61,020 bases of DNA from JADJPL01 sp964607915 (GTDB lineage Bacteria; Bacteroidota; Bacteroidia; Chitinophagales; Saprospiraceae), in the NCBI GenBank assembly GCA_964607915.1, contig CAZSMU010000002.1, positions 1-61,020 on the forward strand. Direction: 5' to 3'. Positions 49,894 through 58,905 of this stretch are shown here, piece by piece. Both the position numbers and the translations under genes were made by a program. The notes beneath the pieces were generated by a model. It did not search any database, was not told the DNA's origin, and saw nothing but the letters and a program-made list of their open reading frames with translations. How positions within the stretch are numbered: the first letter of the stretch is position 1; each line of letters starts with the position of its first letter.

Positions 49894-52413
49894 TTAATGC
49901 TGCACTTCGAACTTGCGGGAAATCATTTGCCCATCTGCCTGGATACGAACGAAATACATGCCCGGCATCCAGTCCCTGACCGGCACGGCATATTGCTGTA
50001 CTGCGACTTCGCCGGAATCAAAAAGCATTTGTCCGGCGAGATTGAATACCTGGATTTTTTCCATGGGGCGCTGTCCCGGAAGATAGAGCTGCACATAGTC
50101 CGTACCCGGATTCGGGAACAGCAAAAGCAACTTTTCCAACGGTTTTGGGCCTTCCTCCAAATCGGCATCCTCGCGGGTGCGCACATTCAGGTGGAAAGGT
50201 GCCACGCGTAGAGCATACTGTTGGCCAGCGCCATTCACAGCCGTTGCCCAGCCCCCTTCAATGGGGATTTGTATGTTTCCGTCCGAATCCGGCGGGGCTA
50301 CGCCGATGATATCCACGGTTACGACCACTTTGCTCCGGCCTACTTTTCCGTATCCCACGGCTGGAGCACCATTGGTACGGCTAAATCCGGCCTCCAACTT
50401 ACCTTCTCCATTGTTGCGGTGCATGGTCATGACCGGCGCATTGTACGTCAGCCAGCTGTTGTCCGCGAACTCGATGCTGGAGGCGGCCGGGTCAAAAAAC
50501 AGGGGGTTGAAGTTCAACTCAAACGAGAACCCGTGCAGGTCTGTGACGGGATGGGCTTCATCCCCAATGAGCAAGTCCAGGGATACTTCCTGCCCCGGCT
50601 CCACAAAAATATCTCCTTCTAATCGGATTTCATGCTCGGACACGGGGAGCTGAAAAGGCACCAGGTTGTGCGTACGCCCGTAGAAGCGGGCGATGGCCAC
50701 GGTATCGAGGGCCGTGATGAACCCGTCGCCATCACTGTCCAGGTATTTGATTTCCGGCAGCTCTCCGAAGATTTCGTCTTCCCAGCCTTTACCGGATTGT
50801 CCGTACCACACGTCTTGGTTTGCATCGGGCCGTGCGGCACCGGTTTCGCCGAGGTACTGGCCGACAGAGAGCATGTCCTGCATATTGACCATCCCATCGC
50901 GGTTGGCGTCGCCCACCCAGATGCAATCGTCCACGCACATAGACTTGCCATCCCCAAAGGGAAGGATGTCCATTTCGACTTTGACGCTTTTCTGGTAACG
51001 GCAGGGCTTGGATCCCAGGCCCGCCAGGCAGTACGATACTTCGAACGCATCGTATCCCGTGCTGTTGGAGTTGGGCACGTACAACAACACGTTGGAGCCC
51101 CGTACCCGGGCGCCGCTTATCAGAGTATCTACCTCACCCGGCAAATAGAGCAGATTGCCCAGTTTGGCTTTCTGCGAAATGTTGAACTTAAATCCGCTTA
51201 TGGGCACATCGTAGCTGATGACCAAGGGGGTATTTACCAGCGTGCTCATGCGAAACTTGGAAAACAGCGGTTCGAAGTTGCTGACGACGATGCGCGCCGT
51301 GGCCAGCTCTTCCTTGCCTTTGCAATCCGGCGCTTGGCTGCGGTAGGTAAACTCATCCACCCCTACAAACCAGGAAGGCGCTTCATACGCCAACAGGCCG
51401 GGGGCGCCTTCCACCGGGCGCAACTTGCCGTACATGGGCTGGGAGTAGCTTACACACCCTGCGTTCAGCCCGTGCAGGTCATTGGACAACACATTGATTT
51501 CTACCTTTCTGCCCGGTGTGACGTATCCGATGTCATCGCGTGCGAACACATTCTTTACCACGTCCAGCACCGTGATGCGGACGGGCAGGGCGCCTTCCCG
51601 GCTCAGGAACAACATATCGTCAGACCCCACGAAACCCGGTGGGGGCGTGTACAGCGGAATATCGCGCTTGAGGTTGAGCGTGCCGTAGCGCGGATTGTCG
51701 AAAAGTGCATACAGACTGGGCACCAGCACATCTACCGCCGCATCGCGCACGGTGAACAGATGGAGCGTGTCGCCCCCTTTGCCCTGTACGCGCCCTACGA
51801 CAATATTGGCCATTGCCTGGTCGCATGTGCCCAGGGAATCGCAAACCGTATAGGAAATTTGGGAGAAGCCTGAAAAGCCCGCCCTGGGCTTGAACAGGAT
51901 AGCCGACTGCCCTGTCTGGATAGAAGCTTCCCCGTTATTGACCATACCGACCCGGGCGATCCCGAGCCCTCCCGAAGACCCCACATCGTTGCGCATCACC
52001 GCAAGGGGCACGCCCGGGGAATTTATGGGCACGTAAAAAAGATCGGGCTGTGCTTTCACCTCCGAAATCCTGACCCGGACGATTACCTCCCATACCTCCT
52101 GACAAGTCGCGTTGAGGCAGGTGAGGCGCTGATAACTAAACGTATCCAACCCCACGAACCCGGGATTGGGCTTGTATATCAAATGGTACATCTTCAACCC
52201 GCCCGGCGTGTTGCTGATGGCGTTTACAAAAACTTTGCCGTTCCTTGGAGAAACCGTGATGCCCCCGTTCAGTGCCGTTTCGAAGTAGTAGTCGCCTTGC
52301 TTGTCCCTGAATGCATCCAGGGTATCTTTGTACACCGACTGCCCGGGCAGCCTGATGGGGCCGACTGCCACGGCAGCAATGATAAACAAAGCGGTTCGTA
52401 AGAATATATTCAT
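49894..52413 (-). CDS. Large secreted T9SS protein with Ig/cadherin-like repeats, dockerin and cohesin-like domains
   Basis: 839 residues. The signal peptide is about 1-25 (FIIAAVAVGPIRLPGQ). Several beta-sandwich modules (about 30-490) carry the pattern GF.G.D.F.Y..C...G.C. Two EF-hand-like dockerin loops are GDANRDGMVNMQDMLSVG and DSDGDGFITALDTVAIARF (about 500-570). A cohesin-like sandwich (about 590-720: VSLDLLIGDEAHPVTDLHGF...FELNFNPLFF) follows. The T9SS type A C-terminal domain is LLLFPNPGTDYVQLYLPG...FVRIQADGQMISRKFEV. Surface-attached or released; ligand unknown. Confidence 0.88.
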   Translation of the reverse strand: MNIFLRTALFIIAAVAVGPIRLPGQSVYKDTLDAFRDKQGDYYFETALNGGITVSPRNGKVFVNAISNTPGGLKMYHLIYKPNPGFVGLDTFSYQRLTCLNATCQEVWEVIVRVRISEVKAQPDLFYVPINSPGVPLAVMRNDVGSSGGLGIARVGMVNNGEASIQTGQSAILFKPRAGFSGFSQISYTVCDSLGTCDQAMANIVVGRVQGKGGDTLHLFTVRDAAVDVLVPSLYALFDNPRYGTLNLKRDIPLYTPPPGFVGSDDMLFLSREGALPVRITVLDVVKNVFARDDIGYVTPGRKVEINVLSNDLHGLNAGCVSYSQPMYGKLRPVEGAPGLLAYEAPSWFVGVDEFTYRSQAPDCKGKEELATARIVVSNFEPLFSKFRMSTLVNTPLVISYDVPISGFKFNISQKAKLGNLLYLPGEVDTLISGARVRGSNVLLYVPNSNSTGYDAFEVSYCLAGLGSKPCRYQKSVKVEMDILPFGDGKSMCVDDCIWVGDANRDGMVNMQDMLSVGQYLGETGAARPDANQDVWYGQSGKGWEDEIFGELPEIKYLDSDGDGFITALDTVAIARFYGRTHNLVPFQLPVSEHEIRLEGDIFVEPGQEVSLDLLIGDEAHPVTDLHGFSFELNFNPLFFDPAASSIEFADNSWLTYNAPVMTMHRNNGEGKLEAGFSRTNGAPAVGYGKVGRSKVVVTVDIIGVAPPDSDGNIQIPIEGGWATAVNGAGQQYALRVAPFHLNVRTREDADLEEGPKPLEKLLLLFPNPGTDYVQLYLPGQRPMEKIQVFNLAGQMLFDSGEVAVQQYAVPVRDWMPGMYFVRIQADGQMISRKFEVQH

Positions 52414-52577
52414 GGTTTTCGTGGATTTGCCGCCCTGTCAGACACAAGGCATACTTTGGGCTGCAAGATACAAATTGCTTTTGAAAATTCAATTTTTCCG
52501 GCTGCTGTTTTGTAGCCCAAAAGCATTTTTTATCCTTTTCCCCCGACAGACAAAAGGCTGATTCCAAAATGGTTATT

Positions 52578-52609
52578 AGGCTCGTAGGGAGAGGGGTCAG
52601 CGAGGGGGC
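52578..52609. repeat. Half-element over the BatE-like stop codon
   Basis: AGGCTCGTAGGGAGAGGGG then TCAGCGAGGGGGC. TCA at 52597-52599 is the TGA stop of the minus-strand gene, and its last two codons lie inside the element. Confidence 0.65.
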
Positions 52610-53379
52610 TCCCACTCCCCGATGACGGCGATGGAACGCACTCTTCCCTCCAGCCAACCCGCATCCCCGTTGGGAAGAAGAACCTTTCGCCAGGAGCCAG
52701 AGCGGTCTAAAATATGTACTTTGGTCCCTTCGTGTACCTTGCGCAGCTCCGGGCTGAGCTCATCGGGGGCAGTCAGCAGGGGCAGCTCCCGGGCAAGGAC
52801 AATAGCCTCCTGGCGTTCCTGTTCCCGAAAATGCCCCACTATGCCCAGGGCAATGGCCAGACCGCCCGCGATCCATGCCGTGCCCATACCCATTTTCCAA
52901 AGGTTTCCCCGAAGGGGCCTTGCGGCAAACCACAACAGGTACCAGCCGACAGCCCCAACCCAAAGCAGGACCAAGCCCATCCACAGCCAGTACCGCGAAG
53001 CTAGTAGTTTCTGCGGGTTGGCTATCCCCTCGAGCAAGCGATAGCTTTCTCCTGCGACCAAAGGGTCTTCCAAAGCAGCGCGAACGGAAGAGAGGTTCGC
53101 CTCTGTGGCAGGATCACCGGGTGCTATGCGCAGAGCCCGTTCGTAGGCCAGCACGGCCTTGCCTTTCTCCCCCATCTGCGCATAGCAGTTCCCGAGATTA
53201 TACCACAGCGCTTCCGAATGATAGCCCTCTTTCAACAGCGCTTCGTACCCTTGCGCAGCCTTCCCGTAGGCCTTCTCGCGATACGCGGCCGCCGCCTGCG
53301 TCCATTCAACAGGTAACGCCGCCTGTGCCGACGCAAGGCTAAAGAACGCCATCACCAGTGTCAAATATTTTTTTTTCAT
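52597..53379 (-). CDS. BatE-like TPR and SH3 domain protein
   Basis: 260 residues. Signal peptide (LTLVMAFFSLASAQA), TPR repeats (about 25-105: AAYREKAYGKAAQGYEALLKEG, SEALWYNLGNCYAQMGEKGKAVLAYERAL), two membrane helices (about 130-150 and 165-182) and a C-terminal bacterial SH3 domain (VHEGTKVHILDRSGSWRKVLL, GDAGWLEG). This TPR-TM-TM-SH3 order matches BatE of the Bacteroidota aerotolerance (bat) operon, but batA-D are not adjacent. Stop codon embedded in a repeat half-element. Confidence 0.82.
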   Translation of the reverse strand: MKKKYLTLVMAFFSLASAQAALPVEWTQAAAAYREKAYGKAAQGYEALLKEGYHSEALWYNLGNCYAQMGEKGKAVLAYERALRIAPGDPATEANLSSVRAALEDPLVAGESYRLLEGIANPQKLLASRYWLWMGLVLLWVGAVGWYLLWFAARPLRGNLWKMGMGTAWIAGGLAIALGIVGHFREQERQEAIVLARELPLLTAPDELSPELRKVHEGTKVHILDRSGSWRKVLLPNGDAGWLEGRVRSIAVIGEWEPPR

Positions 53380-53450
53380 GCGTATGGTTTCTGTAAATCA
53401 TCTAACCGCAGTCTCCCGACATAATCTACCTGCCTCTATGCCTACCCTCT

Positions 53451-55346
53451 TCAGTTCTCCTGCACCACGACAAAAATATCCTCCCGCTTCAGCGGCCTCC
53501 CCTCTTTCACATAGCGGAAGCCCTTGAGCCGTAGAGCATTATGATCTGCTTTTCCCATAGGCGTCAGCTTGGAATCCGGCTCGGTCAAAAAAGTGATTCT
53601 CTTGACTTCATTGTCTTTCATCCGGATGATCATCTCACTGCAGGCGGTCTGATTGACGCCCACGTAGGCCCCGGTATCGTCCTTGGCATAATAGATTACT
53701 TCTGCATTTCCCGAAGCATCCATGCGCTGAAGAGCCTCTTCTGCAAAGTAGGCCAATACTTCCCGGCCTTTGATTTGATTGAAAAACACCGCGTCGGAAA
53801 GTACGGTGATAAAGGCGTTTCCGCGGAGCAGTATGCGATGTATTTGATTGTTTTTCAGATATAAAAAAATAGTGTCTGCCGTAAACTGGCTCGTATCCGC
53901 CCAGATGACCGGACTCCCGCTGAGCACGAACAGGGAATCGCTTTCCCGATAGACCATAGAGTCGCAAATGGCCTGGAAATCGCTTTTGAACATGCGCACC
54001 TGCCCGTATGCCCACATGCGCCGGGAGGTATCCTGCGACAGACTGTCGGCCTGGGGCCGGAAAGAGACCAGCGTATCGGACGACAGGAACAGCGAGTCCC
54101 CGTCGAGTACATTGATCAATTCCGGTCGGCCCATCGCGCCACCGAAGGCCTTGAACGAATCCCGCGGTTTGTCGTAGTCGGCCGCGTTGCAATAGATGGC
54201 ATAATTCGAGGTAGTGTCCTGCCATACCACATTCCCCCGCACTTTCCCCAGGCCGGTGTCGTCGTCAAAATCCACGGAATCCGCCTGCAGGATTTGAGGA
54301 GGGTCAGCAATCACGGAACGCCCCCGGGTCGAGTAGGTCTTTGTTTTTTCATTGTACTGGATTTCCTCCGATTGGATGTCCTGGGCGTCTTCGCGATAGC
54401 GGGCATTGCCTTTCAGGAAAACCTGATCCCCAAGGTCGTCGTAGCGGATAAAATCCGCTTTGGCCAGTCGCAGGCTGTCTTCTACCAGGGCATTGCCTTT
54501 GAGTTCGTATATTTTGGTGCGGTTGTTGAAAAAAATCGTATCGGCGACGGCTTGCTGGTCTGCTTTCCGGTACTGGGCGTTTTTTGAGAACTCGGCGAGG
54601 TCAGAGCCGGTATCGTAGAACCCGCTTTCGCAATAGATGCGGCTGCTGTCTGTATTCAGCACCGTAGGCCCTATGAAGAATACTTTTTTGGTGGGCACCT
54701 GATACCGCAGCGTATCCGCCTTGAGGGAGAATCGGGGGTCATTGACCTCCACGCTATCGGTGAAGTAGGCCTCGCGGTCTTTGGCGTAATAGAAACCCCT
54801 CACGCTGGTCAGTTGCAAGGAGTCGCTGGCCAGGGTAGCCCCGGTGGCATAGCGAGCCACGCGGGTATTGAGATCGTATTCCAGCTCGTCGGTGAACAGT
54901 TTTTGGTCTATATTCACAAGGATGACATTCCCTTCGAGGTACGCGATGCGGGAGGTGCCGTCGTATGTGAGGCGGTCGGCAAAAACACTCAGGGAATCGC
55001 CCTGCTGGATGACGACATTTCCGTTGGCATAGACCTGCGTGCTGTTTTCAATGATTGCGCTGTCGCAGTACATGAACACGTCGCCCTGGCGGAGTTCTAC
55101 TTTTTCGTACAACTTTTGGAAATTGGCGCTATCGCCCTGCAGGATAATCAGTTCTTTGGAGTGGATTACCTTTACCCGCTGGCCGGCTTTAGTATCTGCG
55201 GGGGCAGTGGTTTGCGCAAGCATAGGTTGGGCGCAAAGCACGAAAAAACCGAATAGCCACGCTATTGAACGGATGGTTCGCCGTTTTCCCTCGCACAGCA
55301 GAGAGGCATTGCAGCCGACGCTCAAACAATCGGGCATTTTTTGCAT
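53451..55346 (-). CDS. OstA/LptA-like organic solvent tolerance protein
   Basis: 631 residues from ATG 55346 (TTG 55373 and ATG 55337 are alternatives). A long signal region ends FVLCAQPMLAQ. Repeated OstA-like beta-jellyroll units follow with a recurring pattern of D.....G....NG.V.....D....A: LRQGDVFMYCDSAIIEN, VYANGNVVIQQGDSLSVFADRLTYD, LKGNALVEDSLRLAKADFIRYDD, VRGNVVWQDTTSNYAIYCNAADY. It resembles the periplasmic part of LptA/LptD and probably helps carry LPS across the periplasm; it lacks the LptD barrel. Confidence 0.87.
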   Translation of the reverse strand: MQKMPDCLSVGCNASLLCEGKRRTIRSIAWLFGFFVLCAQPMLAQTTAPADTKAGQRVKVIHSKELIILQGDSANFQKLYEKVELRQGDVFMYCDSAIIENSTQVYANGNVVIQQGDSLSVFADRLTYDGTSRIAYLEGNVILVNIDQKLFTDELEYDLNTRVARYATGATLASDSLQLTSVRGFYYAKDREAYFTDSVEVNDPRFSLKADTLRYQVPTKKVFFIGPTVLNTDSSRIYCESGFYDTGSDLAEFSKNAQYRKADQQAVADTIFFNNRTKIYELKGNALVEDSLRLAKADFIRYDDLGDQVFLKGNARYREDAQDIQSEEIQYNEKTKTYSTRGRSVIADPPQILQADSVDFDDDTGLGKVRGNVVWQDTTSNYAIYCNAADYDKPRDSFKAFGGAMGRPELINVLDGDSLFLSSDTLVSFRPQADSLSQDTSRRMWAYGQVRMFKSDFQAICDSMVYRESDSLFVLSGSPVIWADTSQFTADTIFLYLKNNQIHRILLRGNAFITVLSDAVFFNQIKGREVLAYFAEEALQRMDASGNAEVIYYAKDDTGAYVGVNQTACSEMIIRMKDNEVKRITFLTEPDSKLTPMGKADHNALRLKGFRYVKEGRPLKREDIFVVVQEN

Positions 55347-55509
55347 ATACTTGGCAACCAAAGACTTTTGCAAAACAGTTTGCTAAAAAAGGATACTACC
55401 CGGTACCGGATTTGCTTGCTGCCGGCCAATTAGAAGATATGCTGACCACTGCATACGCCCTCCCTTTTTCCGGTAAAATCCCGCGGTACCGCGCTGCAAA
55501 CGTACGAAA

Positions 55510-56667
55510 TTAATCCGTGTTTTGGAGCAGTAGCCCGGCGGCTTCCTCACCGACCAGAGTGCCTATGGCAACCCCCATCCCGCCCATGCGCACCGCCACC
55601 GTCAGATGCGGCGTCAAGTGGCGCACAATAGGCGACTTGACGGGTCCGACGCCCATAATCCCGCTCCACCAGCGGGCGATTTCAACGGGTTGTCCTGGTA
55701 AAATCACCTCGTGGAGCAAGCGCAACAACGCCTGCTGTATGCCCGACGTAACGCCGAACGCATCGGTCTGCTCTTCTTCGAGGGCTGTATTGCGAGCCCC
55801 TCCCAGCAATATACGCTGGTCAATGTTTCGGAAATAGCAATAGCCTTTGTCGTAATGAAAACTGCCCTCGAGGCGCAGTCCGGGTATAGGCTCAGTGATC
55901 AACACCTGGTTGCGGGCCGGCTCGACATCCAGTTCGGGAAGCAGGCGGCGAGCCATGCCATTGGTAGCTACCAGTACCTGTTCAAAAAACAGGTCGCCGG
56001 CCGGACATTGCAGCCAAACGCCCTTTTCATCGGGCACGACGGCGTCCACCTGAATACCGTTCAGTATCTCCACTCCCTTTGAGCGGGCTAGCTCGAGCAG
56101 GGCGCGCATCATCTCGCCGGTATGAATCTGCCCTTCCCCTGTATTTTTGATGAGGTGGCTAACCCCTGCAAAGCCCAAGCCCGAAAGGTGGCCGTCGGCT
56201 ATTTGATACGTGGCTTCCAAACCCGTGATGGCATGCAGGTACGCGTTGAATTCCGGCAGTGCCGCCCGACAATCCTGATACATCCTTTCCTCGTCGGGGC
56301 GAAAAAGCTCGAATCCGCCTAGTGGTTCATAGCGCATATGGGCATCGCCCAATTTTTCCCGCAGCCGCTGAAGGCCCCGGTAGCGGCGTTCGACTAATGC
56401 CCAGACCTCCTCCTCCCCCATGCGCTGCCGATCGTCCAGCAGTTCCGATAGGCTACCAAAGCAGGCGAAGCCGGCGTTGCGCGTGCTTGCGCCGGTGGGG
56501 AGGGCGCCCCGTTCAAGGACCAGGACAGGCAAGTCGGGGCGTTCCGTCTTGATTTGGATAGCTGCACTCAGCCCCACAATGCCGCTGCCCAATACCGCGA
56601 CGGGATAGCGCTGCAGGAAACTTTGGAGCTCCCAATAGCTCCAGGGAGAAGTAGAGTAGGTATGCAT
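55510..56667 (-). CDS. FAD-dependent oxidoreductase (DAO family)
   Basis: 385 residues from ATG 56667. Dinucleotide-binding motif YPVAVLGSGIVGLSAAIQIK (about 21-40) with VLVLERGALPTGASTRNAGF after it. A second FAD contact region is VLVATNGMARRLLP, and a C-terminal GXXXG-type ending MGGMGVAIGTLVGEEAAGLL. The substrate domain fits the glycine oxidase/D-amino acid dehydrogenase group. Neighbours give no pathway; a role in amino acid oxidation is inference. Confidence 0.87.
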   Translation of the reverse strand: MHTYSTSPWSYWELQSFLQRYPVAVLGSGIVGLSAAIQIKTERPDLPVLVLERGALPTGASTRNAGFACFGSLSELLDDRQRMGEEEVWALVERRYRGLQRLREKLGDAHMRYEPLGGFELFRPDEERMYQDCRAALPEFNAYLHAITGLEATYQIADGHLSGLGFAGVSHLIKNTGEGQIHTGEMMRALLELARSKGVEILNGIQVDAVVPDEKGVWLQCPAGDLFFEQVLVATNGMARRLLPELDVEPARNQVLITEPIPGLRLEGSFHYDKGYCYFRNIDQRILLGGARNTALEEEQTDAFGVTSGIQQALLRLLHEVILPGQPVEIARWWSGIMGVGPVKSPIVRHLTPHLTVAVRMGGMGVAIGTLVGEEAAGLLLQNTD

Positions 56668-56758
56668 AATCGAACAAATAGCAGAAAATGCGCTTATTTT
56701 TGCCCTCAGCACAAGATGCCGAACACGCTCTAAATTTACGCAAAAAAACGCACGAAAA

Positions 56759-57202
56759 ATGATTCAGCGAATCCAGACTATCTTTTTATTGCTGGCAGCA
56801 GGGTTCTTCGGAGGCACTGCCCTGCTTCCCCTCATGCGCAGCTCGGAGCCTATACCGACTTCCCGTTATTTTTCGGACGGGATTTTCCAGGCTGGCGACC
56901 ACCCTTTGCTCTTTGCGATAACCGCGTTAGGGGCCATCTTGGCCTTGGCCGCCGTTTTCCTGTACAGGAAGCGGCCACTACAGATGCGGCTGGCCCTATT
57001 TTCTGCCCTGGCGGTATTCCTGGCAGCGGTGGTGATGGCCGTATTCTTTTTTCAGGACCAAAAGAACAGTGCGGAATGGCGGCCATTGCAACACAGCATA
57101 GGTGCCTACCTGGCTATTCCGGGGATAGTTTCCGCTTTGTTGGCCCGGTATTTCATCCGCAAAGACGAAAAGCTGGTGCGCTCTATGGACCGGCTCCGTT
57201 GA
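56759..57202 (+). CDS. DUF4293 membrane protein
   Basis: 147 residues with four membrane helices (about 5-26, 48-68, 76-98, 109-128) and the family opening MIQRIQTIFLLLAA. The end YFIRKDEKLVRSMDRLR, with its K-DEKLVRS-DRLR pattern, is the DUF4293 C-terminus found throughout Bacteroidota. Function unknown. Transcribed toward the ExbD gene and separated from it by the hairpin at 57218. Confidence 0.9.
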   Translation: MIQRIQTIFLLLAAGFFGGTALLPLMRSSEPIPTSRYFSDGIFQAGDHPLLFAITALGAILALAAVFLYRKRPLQMRLALFSALAVFLAAVVMAVFFFQDQKNSAEWRPLQHSIGAYLAIPGIVSALLARYFIRKDEKLVRSMDRLR

Positions 57203-57217
57203 AGCAGGGGGCAAACG

Positions 57218-57255
57218 AAAGAGCCCATTGTGGAAAAATCCACAATGGGCTCTTT
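57218..57255. terminator. Bidirectional terminator
   Basis: AAAGAGCCCATTGTGG (57218-57233) and its exact complement (57240-57255) around a 6-nt loop, with A and T runs at the ends. It lies between convergent DUF4293 and ExbD genes. Confidence 0.88.
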
Positions 57256-57275
57256 TGTATTCGAAGAAGCAAAGG

Positions 57276-57746
57276 TTATACCTTGGGCTTCTTTTTGGTC
57301 GAATAGTTGATTTTGAGCTGGTTCGCTTTGCGCAACTCCGTTTTGATATCCTGGACGACACCCATTGTCGCCTGCCCATCCACGCGGAGAGAGGAGGTGA
57401 TTTTGGGGCGCTGTGCTTCCGGCACTTTCACGCGGAAGCGCTCCAGGAACAACGGGATTTCATACGGTTCAGCGAACTTATCGCCCAGCTGCATACGCGG
57501 TTTGGTACCGTAAACTGCCTGAAATTGCTCGAGGGGGCGTCCGACGTAAATCGTGTTTACGAGAGACTTTTCTTCGAGTTTCGTCAATTCTGTGCCGAAG
57601 GGGGTGATGACGCGCACCTTGAGCTCGGAGTCGCGCAACTTGGTCACCACCATGAAGAAAAACAACAACATGAAGACGATATCGGGCAATGAGGAGGTAC
57701 TAATCCCCGGTGTGCTTCTTCCCCGCTTTTTGACGAACTTTGACAT
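57276..57746 (-). CDS. exbD: ExbD/TolR-family biopolymer transport protein (second copy)
   Basis: 156 residues. A basic cytoplasmic start (MSKFVKKRGR) and one membrane helix (PDIVFMLLFFFMVVTKL) carrying the proton-conducting Asp22 are followed by a periplasmic ExbD domain. It is the last gene of the ExbB cluster, 76 nt after the other exbD. It diverges strongly from that copy, so the two probably form hetero-oligomers or serve different partners. Confidence 0.9.
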   Translation of the reverse strand: MSKFVKKRGRSTPGISTSSLPDIVFMLLFFFMVVTKLRDSELKVRVITPFGTELTKLEEKSLVNTIYVGRPLEQFQAVYGTKPRMQLGDKFAEPYEIPLFLERFRVKVPEAQRPKITSSLRVDGQATMGVVQDIKTELRKANQLKINYSTKKKPKV

Positions 57747-57822
57747 ATTTTTTGATTTTTCCGCACCCTGCGGATTTTGAAAAAATTCGGATTAGAAGTA
57801 CAGGTTGAACACCAAAAGCCGT

Positions 57823-58380
57823 TTAATTTTCAGTACCGAAATTGGTAGGTTCCGCCTCGGAAAGAACCATCGGGACCTCTTCCTTAATCGTCTTTTTCCA
57901 TGCCGTGGGCAGTTCTTCGCTGTATGGAACCCCATATTTTCTACGGGACAACTCATCCCAGAGCTCATTGTAAGCCCCTTTGAGTTCATTGTATACAGCG
58001 ATATACGTTTCGTAGTGGGTGCCGCGGTCGTTTTTCAACATGATCAATGCCTTGCTCGGCCTCTCAGAGTAATCCTCCCTCCCGGTGGGGTTGGCGATGA
58101 ACTCTTTGGCATTCATACGGAGCTCTTCGATGCGCATAGGCTCGCCCCGTACCAGGAGTTGATCCTGTGCATTGACCAATACTGAATACACGTTCCGGGT
58201 CTTCAACTTGGTGATATCCGGTTCTTCTTCCGACCACGGCGGAAGCTTGACCGTTATCCCCGCATCTTCTACCAAGGTGGTGGTCACCAGGAAGAATATG
58301 AGCAGAAGAAACGCAATGTCGGCCATAGAACCGGCATTGATTTCATTGGATACCAAACTTCTAGACTTGGACTTAGACAT
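57823..58380 (-). CDS. exbD: ExbD/TolR-family biopolymer transport protein (first copy)
   Basis: 185 residues. Cytoplasmic MSKSKSRSLVSNEINAGSMA precedes a helix with the conserved Asp21 (ADIAFLLLIFFLVTTTL). The periplasmic part has DAGITVKLPPWSEEEPDI and NRGTHYETYIAVYNELKGAYNELWDE, typical of Bacteroidota ExbD. It couples proton flow through ExbB to TonB-type proteins. It starts 9 nt after the small membrane protein gene. Confidence 0.92.
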   Translation of the reverse strand: MSKSKSRSLVSNEINAGSMADIAFLLLIFFLVTTTLVEDAGITVKLPPWSEEEPDITKLKTRNVYSVLVNAQDQLLVRGEPMRIEELRMNAKEFIANPTGREDYSERPSKALIMLKNDRGTHYETYIAVYNELKGAYNELWDELSRRKYGVPYSEELPTAWKKTIKEEVPMVLSEAEPTNFGTEN

Positions 58381-58389
58381 GGTATTCTA

Positions 58390-58872
58390 TTATTTTAACG
58401 CGTTTCTAATCTCCCCTGCAATCAGGATAACGAAAGAAGCCAGAATCATGAGCAGCATACTCGTCGTACCTGCTTTGATGAACTTCAGGATGCCGGGGGT
58501 GATGCCGCCCACTTTTTCCATAGTAGCTGCAATCTGACCGCTTGCCTCACCGCTCGCCGTAGTGTAGAGCAGGAAAAAGATGGCAACCAATACCCCCATG
58601 CCGATGATGCCCTTGATGGATTGCCGGAAGTGCGTGGCGACCTGGTATATCCCGAAGAAGACCAGTGCACCAATTGCAAAGACAGTCATAAAAATAGCCC
58701 CTATCAGACCGAAGTCAAAGATGTGCGTCCCGTAGCTGTCTTGCTTGGAAAGTTGGGAGAATTCCTCCATTCCTGCGAAGACGCTAAGCAGAAAAACCAC
58801 CGATATAAGCAACCCCACGCCGAGTGCAATCCGCTGACCATGGGCTGCCAGGATTTGATATAGTTTAACCAT
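58390..58872 (-). CDS. Three- to four-helix membrane protein of the ExbB/ExbD cluster, function unknown
   Basis: 160 residues. Hydrophobic helices lie at about 14-34, 53-76, 89-105 and 135-156; a polar stretch (YTTASGEASGQIAATMEKVGG) faces one side. It begins 33 nt after exbB and ends 9 nt before exbD, so it is part of the transcript. Similar small membrane proteins occur at this position in other Bacteroidota ExbB-ExbD clusters, from memory. I do not recognise a domain; it may be a structural subunit of the motor. Confidence 0.78.
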   Translation of the reverse strand: MVKLYQILAAHGQRIALGVGLLISVVFLLSVFAGMEEFSQLSKQDSYGTHIFDFGLIGAIFMTVFAIGALVFFGIYQVATHFRQSIKGIIGMGVLVAIFFLLYTTASGEASGQIAATMEKVGGITPGILKFIKAGTTSMLLMILASFVILIAGEIRNALK

Positions 58873-58905
58873 TGGTTTTATTCCTTTAGCTGATGGAAGA
58901 AAAAA

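Noticed and set aside
50632..51873. 413-codon plus-strand frame opposite the T9SS dockerin protein
   Set aside because: Antisense shadow, no domain.
55265..55513. 82-codon plus-strand frame in the gap before the FAD oxidoreductase end
   Set aside because: Mostly antisense to the OstA-like gene's 5' end; no domain or start context.
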